Shown piece after piece: positions 1 to 11,995 of a stretch of 64,000 nt of DNA. The notes beneath the pieces were generated by a model. That model was not told the DNA's origin. It worked only from the letters and a program-made list of their open reading frames with translations, and ran no database searches. Origin of the DNA: Acanthococcus lagerstroemiae (taxonomy: Eukaryota > Arthropoda > Insecta > Hemiptera > Eriococcidae); contig CM063109.1 in NCBI GenBank assembly GCA_031841125.1, forward strand, positions 4,564,321-4,628,320, read 5' to 3'. The position numbers were made by a program, and so were the translations under genes. Every line of letters starts with the position of its first letter. The stretch's first letter is position 1.

Positions 1-1444
1 CCGTAGCTTTGGCGGGGGAAAAGAGACTAACTTTGACCGCGCTCGATTGAACAAATTTCAAAATGTTGGTATCTTTTCCCCGGGCTCGAAGACCGATGCA
101 GACTTTCGGTAGGTTGTGGACGTAGCCAGCACTGAATTATTGTTTATTCGATCTTTCATTTTTAAAGTAACAGCCACGCATTCGTTGGTAAAACTAATTA
201 CGGTATTTTCTCAAAGATTCGTTTGAATTAGAAAATTTACGTCGGCGAAGTAATCTATCGAGTAATTTTCTTTGTGAATTTAGCACATTCTCGAGTACCT
301 AATTAGATTCAGCAAAATTAAAGAATTTTTCCTATTTTAGTATAAAATATGGTTGAACTACTCTTATTAAATTAACTCTCCTTCCGCTCTTAACCCACTC
401 AAATTGAGAATTTGAGAAGGAGGAAAATAACCGAAGGTTTGACAACGGATTATATTGACTGAAATGAAACTCGGGTGTGTAGACTTCCGGTTTGTCTCCT
501 AGAAGTGGGCAAACTCGTCCATGTTTTTAGTTGTTCGCGTTTTACTTCAAGATTTGTCGGTACTTAAATCAATTTAGCTCGGTAGACGATTGGTATACTC
601 CCATTTTCCCATTTTGTATACTTGCTACTATCTTGGCCGAGATATGAGGAGGTTCTAACGTACTTTCCTGTTGCTGCACTCAACAGAAACGTAAAATTGT
701 GTACATCAATTTTCTTTTACCATCTCAGCGAACAGAATATATGCCGAATACTATCGGAACATCGTCTCAGCCTCTCGCTCTTCCCATCTCCGGATAAATT
801 GTTCGCCCATTACCTCCACCCTCCCATATCCTAACATTTATTCTTGTATTCATTAAGTTGTACAAAAACTCGATTCGATCCTGAATTAATAAGAAAAATG
901 TTCTGCAGTGAATCCGTTTTCTATATTTGACCCCAATTTTAAGACGTGCCGGGGGGGGGGGTGTTAATATCATAAATTACAATGTGCAATCAATTTTTCA
1001 GACATTCGAGTCAGTTAATCCATTTTGTTTATTCTTTTTGACCCTTGAGAACTGGTATTTAGGGTAACCAAGGGACTGAAAATAGAAATCTGCTGCGATG
1101 TTTACATTAATTTTTTGGAGATCATAACATTTTTTCTTATACATATTAGTTTGATATTTTGTTGAAACGTGGAGTTCTTATCGAAAAAGGGATGGGGTGA
1201 GACAACGGTCTAGATTTTCATAAGTAACCATGCGAATATCATTTCGTAGATTTTTAGATTTGTACTCTATTGAAAATTGAGGACCCTTAAGGTCGAAAAT
1301 CTAAATATAATCAAAGTGCCTATCAGTATTATTTTCTGGTTTCAAAACGTCCAAGGCTACTGATGTCGATCATCTATATCAGCTTAACCCTAGTTGAAAA
1401 TTGCCCTTGAAATGAAGATTCTGGTTTCGGGAGGATGGTAAGGT
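1..1444. other. Noncoding AT-rich DNA, no gene seen
   Basis: I see no coding pattern, RNA gene or terminal-repeat element here. Open frames are under 80 codons and have the base composition of the flanking DNA. The only notable feature is an uninterrupted run of 11 G at 951-961. Confidence 0.6.
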
Positions 1445-1562
1445 TTTATGTTTGGTGGAGCGTACGACGATCCAAATTGGCTTCCCAGACACCGCAACCC
1501 TGGCCCCGGGAACTATCCTTTCGAGTATCGCATCAGTGACCACAGGGAAGGATGGGAAGGTT
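1445..1562 (+). repeat. Dispersed ~110-bp repeat, copy A
   Basis: First of four copies of one dispersed sequence; the others are at 21863, 23478 (opposite strand) and 28195. The best conserved block is ctttcgagtatcgcatcagt at 1518-1537. Before it come a cagacaccgca block and a partly conserved 5' part (agcgtacgacgatcc here; copies B-D carry a longer tatg-cgatgca-gcatg block at that place). The copies share no single open frame, so this looks like a mobile or RNA-derived repeat rather than an exon. A pol III-type origin is conceivable, because the core resembles a weak B box, but this is not established. Confidence 0.75.
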
Positions 1563-3381
1563 AAGATCAAGTCAAAGCTTCAATGAGGGTATTTTTTTAG
1601 TATAAAAGAAACCTACAATATGAATTCCTTATTTTCACGAAAATTAGAACTCCTGACACCAACCTCAACGCCTGTCCTTCTGTCGGATCGGTACCTTAGT
1701 TTTCGGCGTCGGATCATCTGATACCGAAATCTTTTCTGCTGCCTTCAAAATCTCGAACAAAATGTAAATATTGCAATCGTAGACGTCTTTCATATTTTCA
1801 AGCCTTCATTCCACCCTAGTTACCACTTTTTTGTATAAACTTGTATCCAAAATGACAACTACGAAAATGAACTTCCCGATCGTGAAAATGTATAAAATTA
1901 TACCCATATTGTTGTACGTATTTCGTAAAGTTTTTCACTTTGACGCCCCCCCCCCTTCTATCGAGGCCGTAAATTCTCAAATTAGTAGGATCAATCGAAT
2001 ATCAAAATAGAATTCCATTTCATTTTCATCTGATTCTCGAAAAGTTATATAGCTGTTCTTGCAGGACCCAATTCAATACGAAACACTCGGTAATGAATGT
2101 GTGCTTCTGGGGGGACAAAAGTGAGGGGAGCGAAATTCGTGACCATATTTATACGGATGTGAGAAAGCTAGATGTGTAGTTCTGGAGGGACGAGTAGGGG
2201 GTGAGCGGTAATGGTAATTAGAAGATACAGAAGTGAGGAAGCCATTCGGAGGGGATCCAACTCGTACTCATGGATCCTGGTGGAAGAACAGAAAACTCAA
2301 GAATTCAATGTTCTGTTAACAAAGTCTGTGTCGAATGAGCAACTGTGCGTGCAGGATCATTTCAGTCCAACTCTACTACTACCCCCTATGCATTTCCTGG
2401 TCACAGTTAGAGCAAGTATACACGATGAGATATCGTTATATTGGTGATTTATTTCAAGCGATTTTCTACTGAGCCAGATTTCTTCTGAATTAACAGACAC
2501 GCGAGACAAAACATGAAAAATTAGAAACGAGGACGAGTTGGCTCGATTATGCCGAAAGCGTACACCCCTGTTTTTTTCCTTCCTCTTTTCCTCCTTTGCG
2601 AGTCATCCGAGCTATGATCCGCTGCAAAACCTTTTGTTCTATTTAGCTCCGCGTTTTTCAAATCGTTTAAGCATCTAAGTTTACTGATTTATTTAGTAAG
2701 TTTTAAATTTTACTCGTCTCAGATGCTGGCTCAGCGGTGGCTGCAAAAATAAACTCGGCTGCCATGAGAACGACGAAAGATAAGGAACGTAAAACTTCCG
2801 CGCCATCGAACCAGCGTAAGAAGTGAATCTTTCGGGTGCAGCTAGACCTCTTCTCGTTCTGATTCGTTGACATTTTAATTTGACATAAAGCAGACGATGT
2901 AAAATTTTAAGGTAATGGTTTTTTCATTTTGTTTGGACTAGTTTAAGATAATCTACAGAAAAATGATAAAAAGGAAAGACTGTACATAGTTCTACGTATT
3001 GCTAATGACGATGTACATAGTTTTGAAATCTTATTGTATTGTTAAATACTTTAAATATTATTGTTATCATTCTTTTTTATTTTCTTTTAACGTGTTTTCT
3101 ATTCGCCTTATTTCCTTTCTATTATTGAAGTGTTTCTTTTTTTGTGTGCGTATGCGTGTACAGTGGTTACTTCAACAACGACTCGAGTGCGAGATAGAAA
3201 TTAAGTGAAAGGGAGTCGATTTGTTGAAGATTCAGCAGATCTGTGAGTTCAGAGCTTGAAGACCGTCCGGTTAGTCCGATCGAGTTCTAATTACGGATAA
3301 TTTAACTTATTATTCGGACTCTTCACGATTAAACTGTGGAATCCGTTAATACACCACTACAAGCACACGCACATACGTTGA
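1563..3381. other. Noncoding DNA, no gene seen
   Basis: No recognisable coding sequence. A run of 10 C lies at 1946-1955. Short open frames (for example 2211-2447) show no family motif. Confidence 0.6.
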
Positions 3382-4126
3382 TGTTATCAGAGTTGGGATA
3401 AGCTGTTGTCTCTAATCATTATAATGACGTTGTTCTGTGTACACGTTCACTATTATTGACGCTGCGCTCAATAATGATAATTTTTATTGACCATGTACTG
3501 CCCGCATAAGTTGATCTGGTTGATATCGGTACATTTTAATGTTCTTTTTCGACTCCATTGTGATCTTCAAGATTTTCTCCGATTTTTACATGAGGCCAGG
3601 CTGACCACTCGGTCACTTTTTCACCTTAAGTCACCTCTGGTCACCTTTCATTACTTTTTTGGAATTTGGTCACGAAAGTCACTTTTTAAAAAATTTTCCT
3701 TGACAGAAATATAAAAAATGCTCATTTTAAGTATTATCAATTTATCGAGAGAAAAAAACTGAGAAAAGTGTTTCTTCAATCTGATATGTGATATAAGTAT
3801 ACAAGACAAGTGTGCGTGAGTAGAGTGTGTGATGCTGCGAAAAACTTGTGATGTATGTTTTTTTCGAGACATGAGAGCCGAAGATTACATAAAGTCTGGA
3901 TGAGAATATATTTTAGTCGAAAATATGGGAATTATGGTGATTTTTTGGTCACTTTTTTTAACGAAATGGGTCACTTTTATCACCTTTTTCAGAGAAAATT
4001 TGAGTGGTCAGCCTGCATGACCGATCACTTGCCCCAGTCGAAAAATGGGCGACATAATAACGTAATTAATACGAATTACCTATTTTATTGAACCTTTCTC
4101 TTAGAGTTATCCCAACTCTGATAACA
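3382..4126. mobile_element. MITE with 20-bp terminal inverted repeats
   Basis: The left end tgttatcagagttgggataa (3382-3401) is matched exactly in inverse at 4107-4126, giving a 745-bp unit with no transposase. It contains a second inverted-repeat element at 3597-4015, so the original insertion was about 330 bp. No clear target duplication flanks it. The superfamily is undetermined. Confidence 0.75.
3597..4015. mobile_element. hAT-like MITE nested in another MITE
   Basis: Both ends read caggctgaccactc inward, a perfect 14-bp inverted repeat starting with CAG as in many hAT elements. The subterminal regions on both sides carry short ggtcacttt / ggtgac motifs. The flanking octamers are catgaggc and catgaccg, which match at the first five positions, so the 8-bp target duplication is only partly preserved. 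There is no coding capacity. It must be younger than the surrounding 3382-4126 element. Confidence 0.7.
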
Positions 4127-5540
4127 AACTAGCGCGCCACCGCCCTGAAGAGTCCGAATTGTCGCAACCGTATGTTTGATTTAAAGTAGTTTGGATGTCG
4201 CATATGTCTTCTGTGAACATTCTTACGTTGTATGGTTTTGGAGTTCAGAGCGAGACTCGAATCCTTTGTAATGTTTCTGTACACCGTATATTTTGCGCAG
4301 AAGTTCTGCATGTATAATACCTTCCTTAACGAGGTATGTGATTGCGAACGTTCGTTTTTAACAGAATTTCTTTTACCTGGACGCATTGTTTGTCCCCAAG
4401 TGGAAGAACTAATGCTTATCTCGAGATGTTCTGGAACTAGATCACCGTTGTCGAGTTATTCTGTATCGTAACGTAATTGGTAGCTTTGTAATTTGTAATA
4501 TAAAACTTCATTTTTTAGGTTTTAGCGTATTTATTTAAAAGTAAAATTTATACGTCGATGTTTTATTCTTAGGCACTTATCACATTTTGCTTGATATATT
4601 CGTTCTCTAGAGGAATGTCCTATCTTCGTATTTGTATTTACTCAAATCATTGATTCGTTTTTCACGTTTTTTTTTTTTTAAATTATTATTTTTGTTTTTC
4701 TCGTCTCTTGAAAATGTGTGCCTGAAATTCGAGAAGCCATCGTCGAAGGTGATTCGTAACTCTTATCGAACTATATATATTCTTATTATTTTTTTCCTTC
4801 GTTCATTTCCCCCTCTTCATTATCGTTACGTATTTTCCTTGATTATTTTTAAACGATACGGAACGTGTATGTTAACTGGCGAGCAAGTAAAATTTTACAC
4901 GCTGCTTGAAGACCTAGAAAAAAAGATCATTTTTTTGTTACTTGTATCTTCATTTTAAAAGTTGTCAATTTTATGTTGTCTTTTCTTTTATAACATGAAA
5001 TTTAAAAATATCGTAATTCTGAATTCACCTGTACATTTTTTTACTATGTACGTAGTTATTTTTATTAATAAATTATTTACAAATGTCTTGTCAATTTTGG
5101 TCAATTTGAGGCGCTCCAGAATTATTACCCATAAAATCTTGAAAAATGCAGGTAGTGTAATGTTACTGATGTATAGAGAAATTGAAGGGGTAACCACGTT
5201 TTACTTCAGTACGAGTGACCGCATGATGACCGAGATATTCCGAAATATAGGACTGGTATCTACGCAGCCCTTTCCCTTTCGACAAGTTGGCCTAATATCA
5301 ACTGAAGCAACCTTCGTATTTGGGGGAAAATTTTAAAGGAGGCTTGAAGCGATTTTCGACCTTCGAGAAATTCAGTATTGTGCGTAAGATTATGAAACTG
5401 AAACTCGGATCCATGAGGCCTCGTCAGTTCACATTGGCATGGTACCCTTACGAGCCGATTATTGAATTCAGTTGATTGTTGAAAACGTGTGGTTAAGTTT
5501 TCCAGCATCCGGCGAAACCGTTTTCCCGTCAGTAGTTAAG
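4127..5540. other. Noncoding DNA, no gene seen
   Basis: Very T-rich. The two open frames at 4632-4958 and 4962-5336 are rich in Phe, Leu, Ile and Ser, as T-rich DNA would encode by chance, and show no domain. Confidence 0.55.
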
Positions 5541-6330
5541 TCATGTATGAGCTGACGCAGTGAAGCGCAGAGACTGATTTCTCTAGCGCAGTGGCCAATT
5601 TCTCTAACGCAGTTGACTTCTGAAAATCCTCTAGTTTTCATCACCGAATATTTGGCTGTTTTTGAAGCAAATATGAATCATTTCACCCCTATTTTTCTTC
5701 TCGACTAGTTCAAAAATTTTCGAACTTTTGTATCAACTTTCTATCATTTTTCTCTTTTTTAACCTTAAAAAAAAATCATCGCAGCTGAACTTTGTAAGCA
5801 TACAAAATTAACCTTTATCTACTCAAGATCTCTAGTTTTCATTTAGCCTTTTAAGAGCTGGCGCAGTGAAGCGCAGGGGGTAATTTCGCTAGCGCAGTGA
5901 CTAATTTCTCTAGCGCAGTTGACTTCTGAAAATCTCCATACCAAATATTTAGCTGTTTTTGAAGCAAATATGAATCATTTCACCCTATTTTTCTTCTCCA
6001 CTGGTTCGAAAATTTCAGAACTTTTGTATCAAATTTCTATCATTTTTCTCTTTTTTAACGCTAAGAGAATTTTCATGGATGAACCTTTCTGAAGTTATAC
6101 AATTCCAGAGTCGTGGCGCAGTGAATCGCAGGCGCCAATTTCTCTAGCGCACTTGACTCATCTGTGTAGCACAGACTCATTTTTGTTCATTGAATTTCAA
6201 AAATCTTAAAAAGAAGCGTAAGGATCAATTTCTCTCAATTTTTTCATTCAATTTTAAAAATCCTAAAAAGAAGTACAGTGAAGCACAGTGAGCAATTTCT
6301 GCTAATTTTTATTCAATTTTAAAAATCTCT
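5541..6330 (+). repeat. Degenerate tandem repeat, unit 255-306 bp
   Basis: Three successive copies start with a block containing gcgcagtgaagcgcag or a close variant (about 5555, 5861 and 6116). Each is followed by short subrepeats of the type tctctagcgcag, and the first two share a long block ending in gaagcaaatatgaatcattt. The third copy decays into a roughly 60-bp subrepeat (ttaaaaatcctaaaaagaag type) up to about 6330. No coding frame is shared. Confidence 0.85.
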
Positions 6331-6620
6331 AACAATTTCAACCTTTCTCTCTGTGTTTCTCATGTAGGAGTTGAGACCTACCAATGCTCACATTCACCTT
6401 TTTTTGAATGAATGATAGAAGAGAACAAGCTATCCTGTTTCCCTATAACTAGTATAGGTATCAACTCACAAGGATTCTAACTTGTTCAAAAAAATTATGA
6501 AAGAAAATATAAATTGAAAAAATGTATGAAAGAAAATATAAATTGAAATAATTATGTACTCTAACTAGTTTCCATTCTCCCTAGCTCAGAAAGAAATGGA
6601 TTTGTTGTCGAGTAGGTAAA

Positions 6621-6655
<35 letters not shown>

Positions 6656-7184
6656 CAATTTCCCATTCATTAGCCGAATGAGGATAATTTTTAAAAAGAC
6701 TATCTACCTGTTGTTTATGAGAGTAAAATGTACTCATTGTTATTGAAAGTTGACCAATTTTTCCATATTCACCCCATAATTTACTAACCCATCGCAATCG
6801 TCTCCCATATGAAACCGAAATACCAAAATTTTCTTGCAATATTTCTTTGAAAGATAATGTTACTTTTCCTGTTAAAAACTCTACGATATATATTTGATTA
6901 TGTTAATTTGAGCTCAGGCCGGACGGGAGAGCCCAGAAGCTAAAAAATTTGCAAAACAGAAAGGTAACATCGATCTTCCGAACTATATACTATATTATAC
7001 ACGATTACAAGAATATACAAAACATCACTGTACAAAATTAGACGGATACATTTATCGCTATGCTAGGTAGTAGGTATAACGAATAGAAAGATTATCTTAT
7101 AGAGGGAGTTATCGGTAATTGATAACATGACTTTTCATGCAACGACACACGCACGGAAACACGCTCCCCTGGGGAGGGGAACGC
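6331..7184. other. Noncoding flank with (TTA)n microsatellite
   Basis: Contains a 34-base (TTA)n tract at 6622-6655. The 500 bases before the BEL/Pao stop codon may include part of that element's 3' region, but I could not delimit an LTR. No other feature is seen. Confidence 0.5.
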
Positions 7185-8995
7185 TCAATCCGCAACGTCG
7201 ACTATGGGTAGCCTGATGAGTCGAGTGACCGACCGGACATATTCCTTTCCGTTGGCAAGCAATAATACGGACTGTACATCACCCTGACCATCGGCATGGA
7301 CGGCACTCACTCGGGCTAGTGGCCGTTGGCTGGACGTGGAAAGAGTTTCGTCCTTGACGGCAACGATGTCTCCCACTTGAATACTTGGAGTGCGAGTCTG
7401 CCACTTCGAGCGAGGCCTCAGCTCATTTAGGTACTGGAGCCTCCAATATTTACGGAACGAATGGATAATTTGGCGGTAGACGAGCCAATTCGCTGACACG
7501 CGTGGGATGTCGATTTCCTCGACTTGGTCGATCGGGATGGAGTTGCCAATAGGTAATAGCATATACCGACCGGATAGGAAGTGGCCAGGTGTGAGAACCA
7601 CGTCGTCTTGCTCTCCGGAACGCAGCACTAATAATGGACGGGAATTTAAGATGGCTTCCACTTTCGCGAACACTGTGGAGTACGTCTCAAACGTGTGAGT
7701 TTGTCCGCGAGTGGCTTTCCACAGGTAACTTTTGGCGGCTTTAACACAGGCCTCCCAAAGGCCGCCCATGTGTGGGGTACGAGGTGGAATGAATTTCCAT
7801 TCAATACCCAACTTAGCAAAGTGGTTGGCAGCGGCTACATAGGTTTTCGCGTTGTCGGACCAGATGCATGTTGGCATACCTCGCCGAGATGTGAACCGTT
7901 CAAACGCGGCGACAAACTTTTCGAGGCTCATATCAGTCAACACCTCAATAGGAGTGGCTCGTGTAGCGAAACAGACAAATACGAGTCCGTACGTTTTAAA
8001 CCGGGCTGTAGATCGATTGCCAACACATTTAGTATCGAACGGACCAAAATAATCAATACCAACGGTGGTAAACGGATGCACGAGCTGAGTCCGTTCAACT
8101 GGCAATTGTCCCATCAATGGTGTGTCTGTCCGAGCTTTCTTGCGGGTGCAGTCAACGCAGTGTCGGATAACGGATTTTATTGCACTGTTGACTCCCCCAA
8201 CTACCCAGAATCGGTTCGACAGGTATGCATAGAGAAAATTACGATTGGCGTGGAAGTATCGTCGGTGCAGGTAATCGATCAGCAGCATATTAGAAATCGA
8301 CAGCGAGGCGGAAGTAAAATTGGGTGGCGTTGATTGAATGGAACAGTTGGATCGCGAATTCGGCCAGACATGCGAAGAACTCCATAGTCGTCAATAAATG
8401 GACATAACGAACGCAGACGACTTTTGGTCGGGATGGGTTGGCTCTGATGCAACGCGGAAATTTCATTGGCGAAGGATGCAGCTTGGGTGCATCGAATTAA
8501 TGCATACTCGGCTTTCTCACATTCAGCTACCATCAGCGGGTGGACTTGACGGTTGCGTCTCACATCGGCATTATTACGGAATCGCAACACATACGCCGTG
8601 ATTGTTCGGAGTCGACAAAAATCGGAATAAAGATCCAGTATCGACATGTCAATCACTGGTTTGACTAATGTGTGGCAGCTTTTGACAGATTTGACAGTCT
8701 CAGGCAACGGGGCTTGGTAGATGTTGCACCATGGTTGAAACCTGAAATCAGACTCGAACAAGAAACTAGGCCCATTCAGCCACATATTGGACTGTATGAA
8801 TTGTTTAACAGTTAACCAACGAGTTGGTAGGTCCGCAGGATTGTCCTTGGTATGGACATAACTCCAAGAAAACTCATGCGTTTGAATAGCACGTACGCGG
8901 TTGGCAACGAACGTTTGCCAGTTCTCGGGTGATTTGGCAAGCCAGGAGAGAACTACTTGCGAATCAGAAAAGAGATATAGGTAATTATCTCTGAG
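7185..8995 (-). mobile_element. Truncated BEL/Pao retrotransposon pol: RNase H end, linker, integrase, DUF5641
   Basis: Reading right to left, about 8990-8785 gives the end of the RNase H/connection region (LFSDSQVVLSW, FVANRVRAIQTHEFSW, KDNPADLPTRW). An integrase zinc-binding region follows, with H-H and C-C pairs (RRYFHANRN, HCVDC). The integrase core shows the expected acidic residues in GIDYFGPF, SDNAKTY and GGLWEACVKAAK. The C-terminal DUF5641-type region (PGHFLSGRYML to GDIVAVKDE) ends at a stop at 7185. A single-base frameshift near 8290-8305 separates the linker frame (8279-8785 and upstream) from the integrase frame (7185-8288). The gag, protease and reverse transcriptase are missing upstream of about 8995, and no LTR pair was found. 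It is a dead fragment of the group classed as Belpaoviridae. Confidence 0.93.
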
Positions 8996-11758
8996 GTATT
9001 CACCTCCTTTGAAGAGTTTTTTCTTCTCTCAAGAATTTCGCTCAGCATCACAAACCTGAAAAAAGTTTTCAAATAAAAATTATTCTACATTGGATTTTTC
9101 ATAAATCTAGTTTTCTTCAATTTTCTTCTATGTACCCCGGTGGGGGGGGGGGGGGTTTAAAACAGTAATTGGTTCAGAGACTCAACGATAGGTGTGATTT
9201 TCAAATCAAAATAATTGAAGAATAATCTTTCTAGCTGGATTTAAACTTGCAGTTTCAAGTGTTGGCAGCCCTGTATGTGTGAGTGATCATCTATGATTTA
9301 CCGTAGGCCTGTAACAAACTTCAACTATCATTAAATCGATTAAAAATTTACTTTCAAATAAAATTTTTCCTAAATTTAACTGCATCATCTCCAAAAAATT
9401 GTATTATAATCAGTTCTACTGGTAGAATAATTTTTATTCGTTTTTTACCCTCTCGAAGATAGCAGTTCTTCTATTTGAAAGAACACATAATCACTCATTC
9501 ATTTTTACCTGCACAGGTGATTTTGCAGCGCACTCTAGTGTAACTTTAAATCCCAATACTATCTTGCTCCAAAAAATCAGTTTCTCAAGAAACAAAAACT
9601 GCTTCAGATATACAATTAAAAAGACAATTTTTAAAATTTTCAAATCTCAACTGATATATCTCATATTTTAGTCGAGATTTACTATACATATTTATACCAT
9701 CCTTCCCCCACCCTAAAAAGGAAAATGATGATACTAAAAAAAACGGGCTGTCTGAGGCCCTGACAAGGCTGGAAGCAAAAGTAACGTAACAAGCCGTCGT
9801 AGTTTCTCAAAAGCAAATTACCCTACAGTAAGTTTCTCGGAAGCACATTACTGTGAATCCTGTGACATACTAAAGCAATGACGGGAGGGAGGCTTCAATT
9901 TTCCGAATTGCCGTCCACTGCATAGCAAAAAATCGTCGTTTCTTCAATTTGGTTGCGGGCTCAATTTGATGAAATTTTGCGAATTAGACTGTCAAACAAA
10001 ATAAAACAAATAATGATGAGAAAGGTCTTCCCGTCTTTGATGTTCTTCGCTGTTGACCCAATTTTTCCAACTGAGTACAATTCTAATTCTAGAGGTAGCC
10101 TTTCTCCTTCGATTCGGCCTTAAGTGGACCTTACTTAATTTTCGAGTATTCATTGTTCATCGAAGTGGAATGCTAGTATGCATGACTGTCTATTGCCGAT
10201 GCCTATCGATGTTGGGACAAAATTCAGGATTTCTTTCAACCGGTGGAATATTAGATGAATAAAATAACAGCCTCGTGAGGCTATCGTTAGTTTCTCAATT
10301 ACAGAGTGAACTATGCGATTTTTAATTAGCCTATATATGTAAATTTGTAATGCGTATCTACTTTTCTTGCAGCATCACCAGTGTTTCTCACGACTACCCG
10401 ATTAAATTTAATTACCTCGAGGTGAGATTAGTGGAGCTTGCTAAAACATGGATTTGAAAAAGAAAAACTAGCCTCTAGACTGCTTGGGGGATCACTAATC
10501 ACTGTTTTTACGACATTAGGGTATGGTGATATAAAATCAGCTAAATAGAAATGAAAGCTACCGCGCTTGTGCCCAGCCCTGGGTTCTAATGTTAATCCCC
10601 CGAATAACGTCACAAACCTAAATTTAAAATCTTGAGATTAAATTATAAGAGGATAATCCGGAATAATTAGATTAACGTCAACTTCAACGATACTCTCGAT
10701 ATTGACAGTAATCAAGATAAGAAATTTTTATTTCTGTGCATCAGTCTATAAATCATCGAGATTTCGGTTCCCTTTTACGAGGGATTTGTATCAAAACGTT
10801 TACGTTATATTCGGAGGCATAGTAAGGTATCTCACTGCCCTCAGCGAGTCCTTTTTCCCGAACTCGAGCTCGTTATTCCTTAACCCTCCCTGCTCTCCTT
10901 CATATACGTTTTCAGATTTGTTGAACATAAAGCAGGAATTAAAATTCATAACAACGTTGTTACAGGAATTTTAATTTATAAATCTCAAAATATTACCTCC
11001 CACATTCTTGACCGCCCCATGCAGTCGCACAGTTCACACAGCGGTTATTATATGCCTCCAGTTATAATCAGAATTAACAAGTACCTAACATCTTTAATTT
11101 ACAGTATTCCCAATTTCCATTTTGGAAATTCCGATCTCCGAACATTAATTTCCGAGTGAGGTCGCATTTATCAGAAATTCCGTAGCTACAACCGTATTAT
11201 CATTTTCATGAATCTGAAATTTTTCATTTCCGGAATTCCACTTCTGAAAATTAGATGGGCGCTCGAATGAGTTAACATTGACCAGTGCACGTAACCGATT
11301 TCTCGGAACCGAATTGCATTTTTACAGCCTGGCCAAATCGGACCATTTTATAAATAGCAACTATCTAAATCAAGAGAACACATGGAACTGCAGTAAAAAG
11401 AAATCTAAATATATTAGCAAAAATGTAAATAATTAGGTATATTGTTTCGAATATAGGCTACGTACGCGGTATGCACGAAAGCATGTTGGCAATATGACCT
11501 CTATCTTACGAAAAATTGGTTTTTCGCCAAAAAAAAAATCCCATAAAATTGTAATTGCCTACGATATGCCATGTTTACATTTGATGGATAGAAGAGCCCA
11601 CTTGTGATGGAAATTGTTAATTGTTAATTCGCGAAACAGGATCTGGCCGGCATCTTGCTACCTCAATTTATATTGAGATTTATTCAGTCCGGATGTGATG
11701 TAAGAACCTATCGGCTACCATAAACTTCGTCGACCAGTGTAATGTTTGGAAGTACAAA
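8996..11758. other. Noncoding DNA, no gene seen
   Basis: No domain or element termini recognised. A run of 14 G is at 9142-9155. Open frames are short and featureless. Confidence 0.55.
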
Positions 11759-11995
11759 TGGACGCTATTCAATTCAGCGTAAGGGAACCAACCAGCAAAA
11801 TCTGTTTTTTGAGAACACGTGATTCAAAGTTCAAGAGCCATGTAGAAACTATATGACATATAGCGTTTACTGATGAGCTTTTTTCAACGGGAGCCTAATT
11901 TTAAAGAATTCTACTTTTTACGCTCTTTCCCACGATACTAGTAACTTATTTTGTTTACAAACGTTCGTTGGTTCCCTTACGCTGAATAGCGTCCA
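11759..11995. mobile_element. 237-bp MITE with ~30-bp inverted ends
   Basis: The right end read inward is tggacgctattcagcg followed by taagggaaccaac. The left end is the same except that the five bases attca are duplicated. Nothing is coded inside. No unambiguous target duplication was seen, so the superfamily is open. Confidence 0.8.

Noticed and set aside
1445..1562. PGPGNYPFEYRIS-like peptide in the dispersed repeat, reminiscent of outer dense fibre PGPxxY repeats
   Set aside because: The frame is not kept in the other three copies, one copy is inverted, and stops interrupt it. The match is better explained by chance in a noncoding repeat.
4632..5336. Two adjacent open frames (108 and 124 codons)
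   Set aside because: Low-complexity Phe/Ile/Leu-rich translations of T-rich DNA with no domain.
7695..8333. 212-codon plus-strand open frame
   Set aside because: Antisense shadow of the BEL/Pao integrase.
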